Assembly (NCBI GenBank): GCA_026874595.1 | Contig: CM049313.1 | Span: 11,405,508-11,469,507, forward strand | Length of the DNA: 64,000 bases | Source of the DNA: Sipunculus nudus | Taxonomy: Eukaryota; Annelida; Sipuncula; Golfingiida; Sipunculidae | Direction: 5' to 3' | Shown: positions 55,743 to 64,000 of the stretch, piece after piece | Numbering within the stretch: the stretch's first letter is position 1 | Layout of the letters: each line of letters begins with the position of its first letter | Notes under the pieces: model-generated | The model's input: the letters and a program-made list of their open reading frames with translations, nothing else | Database searches by the model: none | What the model was told of the DNA's origin: nothing | Made by a program: the position numbers and the translations under genes

Positions 55743-58700
55743 GATATAATCAAAACCAAGGATGAAAATATGCCCTTATATCTTATTATGAAATAAAAGT
55801 ATATAAAAACTAACGCTTGCATGAAAAATGGCAAAAGATGAGTTTAAGGGATGTAATTCAAGTTGTGGGAAGGAAGAATTGAAAACATGTGAACCAATTT
55901 TCTGAATTACACAAAACAAAATTGGATAAATTATTGGAAATTAAGAAAGTTACGCATGTCATCGATGAAGAACTGATATTTAATAAACACACTGAGACTT
56001 TTAATATATTAGAAAAATGGACATGGAATGTGACTGTGAAGACAGTCAAAAAATGTTTGATGCAGTTAAAAACGTAAGAAAAATAACCATATAAAAAAAA
56101 TTCAGTTGGAATTTTTACACAGATATATTTATTAAATCCTTTTTGCTTAAAATTGGTAAACAAAATAGAACTCTTTGCTCTTTCTAAAAAACAGAACAGG
56201 AGACATTGTTGCATCTCTTTCATCATTGCAGAGAAAAAAACAGAAAAAAATAATATCACAAATAAAAATTTGGTTTTAAGTTTAAATTTTTGTACATGCT
56301 CCCCTAACGAAGATATTTGTAGTTTTCAACAAAACAAATAGTTTTGCACTTAGTATGTTACATATATTATTATTGTTATCAGTCAATCAGCTGTGTATAC
56401 AGTTGCTTGAACAATGTTATTACAGCTTAAAATTGGACTGTTGTAACAATGCTTTCAAGGGTATTTATGTATCTGTTTGAATGTGTAATTGTATTTTTCT
56501 GTTATTGATTTTTTTCTGTTATTGTCACTTTGCTCTATCTCTGTGTCCGTGTACTTAATGTTTAACTTATCGTTTTTCATTATTTATTTTCTTTATATAT
56601 GTGGTCTTTTTGTATAGTTGTATGTATGTAAATTATACTTTGTTGAAATAAAAAAAAATGTTCCTGTTTCCAGAATAAAGTAATGACATTTGGTAAGATA
56701 GAAGGACAAATAAGGCATATTTATATCGAAGCTTTAAAAAATACAATAATTTTGGAAAAATTTTGAAAGTTTGAACATTTTTGTTAACTTATTTAACATA
56801 TTTCACTTGGATTGCAGTCAGTGAATCACCAACTCTCCCATATATATCAGGGAGCTGCAGATTTCAGCTATAAAATGAAAAAAAAACAAAACTATTTAAA
56901 CATGTTTGAAAATGCTAGTTTAGCTTTAAAGTTCCAATAAACAAACTTTCTAAAGAAAGAAAATGGACATTTGCACGCTTTCTGTTTCATATTTCCTAGC
57001 ATTGGAATCTTCAACAGTTGCTTATAATATCAAAACCTATGATACCTATTTTATTCTCAGAAAAACCTGATTCGTCCGACCTTTAGGGATGTCGCAGGGC
57101 TCAGGTAACGCTATGCTCCGGTCATTCCTCTCAGAATTCCATTTTTTTTACTGGATGGGGTATCGTCATTTACAGTATATCACGAAACAACTATTTTTTT
57201 AGCAATTTATCTGCAGGTCATCATTGTACACCTGCTTATCCTATTAAAATAACTGTTGTCATAAAGTGGTCGGGGTTAGGAACGTGTGTCTTTATGATAT
57301 TTTGGATACGGAGTCTTTGGATTATCTTACTGAATTATATTGTCTTACCCTGTTTCTTATTCATCAGAAATACTTTGTGTCGCCATTCAATACCCAGGGA
57401 AGATGAGAATTTTTAGGAGAGCAAATATATCAAATACAATTTGATCTGAATTTTTCAAATCGTATTAACTTTCTAGATTCCTATAGACTGAAGTTGAATG
57501 GTCAAGTATTATTTTATTATTAATCTCCGTTCACTTTATAACATAATTCTTTTGCATAATATTCTGTTGATCTTAAATAAACCAAGAAATACTAGATTAT
57601 AAATAAAAGGCCGAAACCACTTTAAAGGATCAGTGAAAATTAAGCAATATCCTTGTGCTAAGATTAAAGTCAGTAGTAACGCTTTTAAAAGCCCTGTCAC
57701 TTTCATATCTTGTTATGACAGTTTAAAAAACACAAAGATTATTGGTAGTAGAACTCCATCGTAAAAATGTGCAAACTTTTTAGGCTTATGACGGTTTGCT
57801 AGTGAAGCTATCGTCACTGGAAAGACAACGCCATGAAGATCGTAGAACATCTAACACTCTTACCCGTTGAGTTTATAGTCCGGCATGTAACACCAAAAAA
57901 TATTTCCCCACAAATTTTCTTTTAAGTGTAATAAGTGGCCACATAAAACAAGCGACACCTATTGGCGGTTTGAAGAGAGTGCCGTCGCTTTTTTCATTCT
58001 AGCTATGACAACATGGGTCACAGGCCCTTTTAAAGATATCATTATCGTCAAAAACTCCTATATTTAAAATAAATCCGAATGTTGTTTATATTCCGATTAG
58101 ACATCATAAAGTTTTCATTATCTTAACCTCATACAGTGATCGTTCTGATGGGATACATTTTTTGAACCTTTCACTCATTCCATATGCAAATTAGCTAATT
58201 ATATATTCATTGGACAACTAGAGGGGATTCGAAAACCAGTTTCCTTAGTAGGCAGGCAGACCATTTAATCTCACTAAATATAAAGTTCTAAATTACATCC
58301 AATAAAAAAAAAATTCCAAACAGTATCGGTATTGCAATTTAACATAAACATATTTATATCTGCAAATCATTAACGCAAATATATGTAAACTACCTTTAAA
58401 ATGAAAAATAATATATATTTGGGCTAATACATAAAATAATAAGCACCTGTTTCCGTTATGATGTACTTATAAAATGACCACTACCTTTAATCTCAATAAT
58501 TTTTCTAATTTGACTAACTTATCTGCATTTTCTTTTAAATTAAATATACGAGATTTTATATAAACATACGTTAAATCTTAACAAATAATATTATTTTGTA
58601 ACCAAAATACTTTACTGTATGTATTTATGCCAAATAATCAATAGATTTATTATATAATTAACTCTACTTATTTATTTAATTTGCAAATTTTCTCTTAAAA

Positions 58701-59667
58701 AATGAATCATACAATACAAATATTTTGGAAACAGAAATCGATTCTACGGGTGAAATTACCCACAGATCAACAGAGAAAAGTTTTCTATTGAGGATTATAA
58801 TTTGTTCTTTGGTTCTTAATCTGTTTTGCATGATATATAGCTCGGGTTTATATATTCCCGCAAAAAACGGCGGAAGAAAAAATGTAAATATCGATTTTTT
58901 AGTGACGTTATCGTCCACAGTTTTGAAAAAATAGTATGTTTGCAAAAAAATCTTTGTGAAAATTCGACAGAATAGCATAACCATATATACAACGCGGTAG
59001 CATTGGGCATGAATAAATCATTTTCTTTTTATTATATCGATATAAATTAAGGAGCGCCTAGGGCGGCGGTTGTTAACCTCGCTAACTAGAACTGCTCTAC
59101 AAGCTTAAACATCTTCAGTCAGTCAGTCAATCATGATATCGATAATATCGCACAGCATTAATAGCCGCTCCATGCTGTCCCTATCAGAATTACTGCTCTC
59201 TTACGTTTGACGGTTAGGGATGGTTGAAGGCTGAGGATGTTGGGTAGCAGGTAGTGCGGAGAGGGGGTAGGGGGCAGTATAGGAGGGGGTTGGGAGGCTA
59301 ATCCTTAGTTAAAGTTAAAGAAAACCACTGTCACTCATTTTCATCCAGCGCGACAAAATGGATGGGTACCACAAGATGTTTGGATTAAAATTCCTTTCTA
59401 CATGTAGTTATTATTCCATGATTGTCATGGGTGTTAGAATGGGATTCTGGTAATTTTCTTACCAATGTGTTAAATTGCTATTATTTGAAGGGAATTTGTA
59501 AGTGCTGAACTTGAACTTGATAATAATTGCATATCAATACTTGCGTGAATTGGTTTTCTTTACATTCTGCGAAGATATTAAATTGGAACGCCGGACATGT
59601 ACGCCACCGAAATGGTTTCAAATCCGAGACTTATAATAATTTAAATATATAATGCAACATTGTAATG
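55743..59667. other. unrecognised non-coding stretch
   Basis: Very AT-rich. A 133-codon minus frame (55858-56259) and a 102-codon minus frame (58676-58984) are low-complexity Phe/Ser/Leu-rich and match no family I know. No repeat unit or RNA gene recognised. Confidence 0.4.
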
Positions 59668-59711
59668 TTATATATATATATATATATATATGTGTGTATG
59701 TATATATATAT

Positions 59712-59741
<30 letters not shown>
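59668..59741. repeat. (TA)n / (TATG)n microsatellite
   Basis: Two (TA)n runs joined by TGTGTGTATG and TGTAAA. Confidence 0.9.
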
Positions 59742-59742
<1 letters not shown>

Positions 59743-61690
59743 AATTACAACCCAATATATTTTAACATCTAATTATATTATTATGAATGCCTTATACCCA
59801 GACTGTACGGCTGGTTTCTTAGTCAATCCCAAAATGGAATGGTAATGGCAAATATAAGTTACAAGGGTATAGGAAACAGAATATTTATCTCTTTTAAAAA
59901 TCCATACTTTTGTGGATCAACTAGAACTGTTTTTAAAGTGGGATCGAAAAGAACAATGCAATTAAAATCTGTATCGTAGTAAACATGGGGGCTTCGTGAA
60001 TTGTTTGTTTTCTAATAGGTTGTCCCAACGAAACTGATCCTTGTATGGTTTTCTCTTTTCCGCCCATGTATTCAGCTAATGTTTCTGAATACGATATCAG
60101 TTAAACCCACGTATACATATTTACGATAAATGACACTGTTTTTCACCCAATGATATTTAAAGCTTTTTGAATATGCAAAATATCAATTTTAACCATATGG
60201 TATTGTGCTTATTTTTTCTTGGAAATGCAATGAAAATTTCATCCCCAAACAATTTTTATGAGTGGATGTTTGTTAACAAAATACTTTGAATGCCAGTAGT
60301 TGATTTCTCTCTAAATTCCTCCGCCATTCTTTTGTCCGTTTAATGGGGTTGCGATAATTAATGATTAACTCCTGTTCTTTTTCTGTTGATAATTCAGGCG
60401 ACCAAAGTCATGATCAGGTATGCAAGTCATAGTCGGGCGGCAAATTAATTTAACCAATTGCTGTGAGTTCATTTAGACAATTTAGGTAATTGACTTACTC
60501 AGCTCATTAGTCTACATGTCACTGCACGTTCTAATTATATACTTATATATGCACCAGTCAGATGGGCGAGTGTTATAATTGTGTTCTGACGTCACTATTT
60601 CATTAGGTTTGTGTTGTCGTACCTATCTTTAAGAATAATATATATAAATTAAGGCCACGCCAAAAATAATGATCTGGGCCAAAGATATGGAATGTGCGGT
60701 TTTAGCTGATTTGCTGGCAGGACAGCCATGAATACACGACGTATTATGTATGTATATTTGACAGGTAAGCCTACTAGAGTCTTGACACATGTCATACGGG
60801 GAAATCGATATGGTGGTATAAACAATAGGAAATTTTAAAATAAGACTACGAGTGATGAATAAAATCAAAAGAACAAATTCACACACCCAAAAAGTATTTA
60901 CCAATCTCTATGGTTGCAAGCCATTTCCTGTGTCGCGTACAAGTTGCCTATCGTCCAGTATAGTAATCCGTGCAGGACATTCATGTACTCATGCGGTCAG
61001 AAAATCAACAAATATATGTTATTTTGCCACACAGAAGTTCTTGTTCGAAAGTACACAAACATATCTTACCATAGGTCTGGTACATTTTAAGTGACAGCGT
61101 ACCTGTAGGTCATGAGGTGTTGTAAAATTTACGAATATATTTGCATCCTCAACGAACCTATCAGTTCGGTTCTGGGCGTGGCTCTCTGACATCTTGATAG
61201 ATAAATATGGATGCGACAAAGGGCCGTGTTGGCTGAGAAAATGTGAAGTCAAAAGGCAGGAGCAGACAATACTTGTTGTATGTTGCATAAATATTGAAAA
61301 TTTGTTTTGGCTTGCTCCTAGATACCTTTCTCACAAGAGAAAACTTATAGTCCCTTCCTCAAGTTTTCAAAGATCAATTTAAATTTTAGGAAGAGAACTG
61401 AACACCCGAATGCTTTTTAGAGAGACATCACGGACTTCAATAATGGTTATGTATGTAAAAGATCCTCGGGCGAAAGAAAGCTCTCCCGTTCTGATTATAA
61501 TGAACAATGAAACCAACAATTTTGATTAAAAAGATTATCAGATTATTTTATATAATAATAATATTAATAATAATAATTATTTATTCACTAGAAACAGCGC
61601 AACCTTCCAGTGACCATAAACAAAGAGTATGTGAGTAGTAAAACCGACAAGGGAAATAGTCGAGTCATATGCAATGCTAAAAAATTGTTA
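59742..61690. other. unrecognised non-coding stretch
   Basis: Overlapping frames of 80-91 codons near 60629-61288 on both strands; no motif or splice support. A small (TAA)-rich patch at 61555-61580. Confidence 0.4.
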
Positions 61691-61699
61691 CTTTATTTT

Positions 61700-61870
61700 C
61701 TTCATTCATGTGATTCGCACATTCTTGGGACCCTGGGGGCCTCGTTCCATGGCTTTGGTGCAGCGAATGCAAAGACGCCCTTCTCGGGATCTAGTTCTTG
61801 AGGCTTGCTGCTGAAGGAGTTGCTGGCTGTTTGATCAAAGACTCCTTGAAGGCACATATTGGGACACAAG
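61700..61870 (-). pseudogene. weak LINE ORF2 C-terminal relic
   Basis: The minus strand reads GVFAFAAPKPWNEAPRVPR before a stop near 61711, resembling the (A)APKLWNSLP block found just before the C terminus of many CR1/Rex-type LINE proteins. Only this block is recognisable and no RT domain is adjacent. Chance similarity is possible. Confidence 0.35.
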
Positions 61871-62960
61871 CTCAAACAAATATGCTGGGTTTAAACCATT
61901 TACTCATTGATAGGTTAGAGACAAAGCCTTAAATTGACCCGATGCTAACCAGGAAACTTATATAATGATAAGGAAAGTATTAAAATATTTAATTATATTT
62001 CACTCTCCGTAGGGCGTTCCACAATCAAGTGCGTCTTTCCAAAACTTTCGCCTGAGAGTCCCGGACTTTTCATTTTTTTTTTCTCCCTATTAAAAGTCCT
62101 GATAATTTGAATCGCTTTTAAAAAATAAAATTGAGCCTACATATTCTTAGGTTGACAAACGGTACACTCAATCATTTCAGCTATTTCCAAGCATTTTTTC
62201 CAGCTCAGAAATTAATCTACACAAGTTTGAATATTAACTTGTGTGTCAAGAAAGTTATCTTGCTGCAAAATGGCAGCACAATTTACAATGGATGCACAGA
62301 AAGCAGAACGCTTTTTACTCTAATGAAGTACAAGTATTTTCACATTTAAATACTTATTTCATATTTTATACAAAAGACCCTGCGGGAGTTATTAGAAGAG
62401 TGGGCTCACACTTTATCCCTCTTTCTTTTTCTGTCTCTCTCTCTCTTCCTCTCCGTCTCTCTCTCTCTCATTCGTCCTCACCAATAAATCAATCAAGTTG
62501 ACAGGGTTTTCTTACATTATATCCAGAATGGAAATATGTGCCTCTCAAAATCGTTTTGTTTCTAAAGGAAATCACCAACGTTTAAACAGAAACTGGTGGA
62601 TTTGTTGGGACACTTAAAGTTTCAGATTTGTAGTTGGTTTTTGTTGACCCTCGGTGCCCTAGCTCTTGTTTGAAACTCAACTCCGCCATTAGCGGCTCTT
62701 CTGTCCGTTTTGAAGTCATCGCAGAAGATCTGTTAGATAGATCGTCAGTAACCATGTGTCATTTCAATAAAAGTGTAAGTATGACATACTGACCTCGTTT
62801 ATCATATTCCGTCTCTTACTTTTCTTCTTCATCGTTCCCATGGTGACATCGGATGCTACATCCTCTGCAACATTTCTTTGAAGCCATTAAAAGGCGACCG
62901 AAATGTTAAGTCTCCCGGAATGATACTTTTTTTCCAGTAAAGATTTTCCCCGTATTTTAT
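61871..62960. other. no recognisable feature; short (CT)n patch
   Basis: A (CT)-rich run lies at 62420-62475. Nothing else recognised. Confidence 0.45.
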
Positions 62961-62964
62961 ATTT

Positions 62965-63091
62965 TATACCTCCACCGGGGGTTAAGGTTTTATATTTTCC
63001 CCTTGGTTTGTTGGTTTGATTGTTAACAGCTTTACGCAAAAAGATATGATGACATTATGATTTAATTCTGTCGAGGCTTAGGATAATACCC
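62965..63091 (+). repeat. dispersed repeat relic, related to 200-455
   Basis: ATACCTCCACCGGGGGTTAA, CCCCTTGGTTTGTTGGTTTG and TTGTTAACAGCTTTACGC follow the same order as the head of the repeat near position 200. Confidence 0.4.
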
Positions 63092-63682
63092 TAGGAAAGA
63101 GCCATTAAATTCAAATGTATTCAAATAACTGGATGCCAATATAGTATACAGCTATTTCCATGTCTTAATCGAGGGCCTCATCCATGTCAGAGGTCGGCTC
63201 TGTTATTGGGTTGACCTGTGATACAGGTATTGAATCATTACAAACGGTGTGAATACAGCAACGTTTGCTATGGATTCAAATGGGGGTTTTCCAGGTATTT
63301 TATTGGTTGAGGTAACCTTCTCCATTTTTTTTTTAAATGCTGACATTTCTAATTCTTAACCTAAGTATATACATCTGCAGATTTTCCATATCGGTGTCGG
63401 ACTACCTGACAGAGTGGTAGCACTCGCTTCCTATCATATTATTTTGTATCCTGGTGTCACCCTGTAATAATTCCCATTGCTTGGTCATAACATCGAGTGA
63501 TTTTATATGACGCTGGCATTTTATGTTGAACTTGCGAAGAACAAAAGTTCTGTCTGTGCTTTTGCACAGGTGAGGAGTTAGTCAGGATTCTTTGAGCGGA
63601 GTTTCACAAATCACTACTGCTTTTCTTTCAATGTTTTACAGTTACATCCAGAAGGACAATATTGATTTATGGTATGTTAGAT
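63092..63682. other. no recognisable feature
   Basis: Nothing recognised. Confidence 0.5.
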
Positions 63683-64000
63683 TGTTACGGAAACTAATAT
63701 CAACAGATCATGTATGCGTGACGAACATAATCTTTGTCATGGAGATAAAAAATCAGATTCCGTAACACTAGGCAGAGTGAAATGTCTAGGGGAATGAATA
63801 AAGAAGTCAGTGGTTCTTTGTTAACAAATAACTATAATTTATTCTTAAAACAACCCTAACATTACAATACATTTAATCAATACAATTACACAGTAAAACA
63901 ACAATATAGCAGCAAATCAATACAATCACACAGCATAATAAACAAAGTGCACAGTACCTGGATACCACCACTGTCACAGCGACAAGTCCTCTAAACTGTT
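63683..64000 (-). mobile_element. LTR of the Gmr1-like element, cut by the window end
   Basis: Starts TGTTACGGAAACTAATATCA and follows the solo LTR at 44818 closely for 318 bp (TGTTAACAAATAACTATA, AAACAACCCTAACATTACAA, CAGTACCTGGATACC). Orientation is minus. Whether it is a solo LTR or the 3' LTR of a longer element cannot be told here. Confidence 0.9.

Overview
This is an AT-rich eukaryotic window that is almost entirely non-coding. I see no complete protein-coding gene, no CRISPR array, no operon-like packing and no rRNA. Long (TA)n and (TAA)n tracts, tRNA-derived SINEs, MITEs with intact target-site duplications, tandem satellites and relics of Ty3/gypsy elements point to a metazoan nuclear genome, most likely a marine invertebrate such as a mollusc. 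The taxon is an inference from repeat style; no gene fixes it.

Layout. 0.2-4.1 kb: a dispersed repeat relic, a 480-bp hAT-type MITE with a perfect 8-bp duplication (1871-2350), and a decayed gag-like relic (about 3540-4140). 4.7-8.3 kb: a (TA)n tract, a pogo/Tigger-like end, an array of 337-bp satellite units, and a CENP-B/Tigger-type helix-turn-helix fragment on the minus strand. 9.7-15.3 kb: a poly-C MITE relic, a 17/34-bp minisatellite interrupted by a SINE dimer, and an array of about 155-bp units in inverted orientation. 15.6-17.2 kb: a perfect hairpin, a second pogo-like end and a near-identical 217-bp tandem duplication. 19.5-22.05 kb: a collapsed LTR retrotransposon in which integrase precedes reverse transcriptase, flanked by a 4-bp duplication. 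22.05-25.6 kb: tandem arrays, including one built on CCAAT/ATTGG dyads. 26-44 kb: mostly unrecognised sequence with a pyrimidine tract, a possible promoter/first exon, three or four SINE copies and two CGTA-rich patches. 44.4-50.1 kb: a 197-bp MITE, a solo LTR with a 4-bp duplication, two copies of a PIF/Harbinger-like MITE, a 1.8-kb 21-bp minisatellite with 210-bp higher-order structure, and a second hAT MITE. 50.06-51 kb: a tandem duplication. 51.84-55.73 kb: a 3.9-kb foldback-type element with long inverted repeats, a palindromic minisatellite core and a perfect 8-bp duplication. 55.7-64 kb: mostly featureless, with a weak LINE relic and the end of another LTR running off the window.

There is no gene system here. 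The strongest candidates for something undescribed are the foldback element with its TGTGGTCACA-based core, the higher-order 21-bp minisatellite, and the satellite family that appears as both 337-bp and 155-bp units. All alignments were made by eye; consensus building and database searches were not possible.
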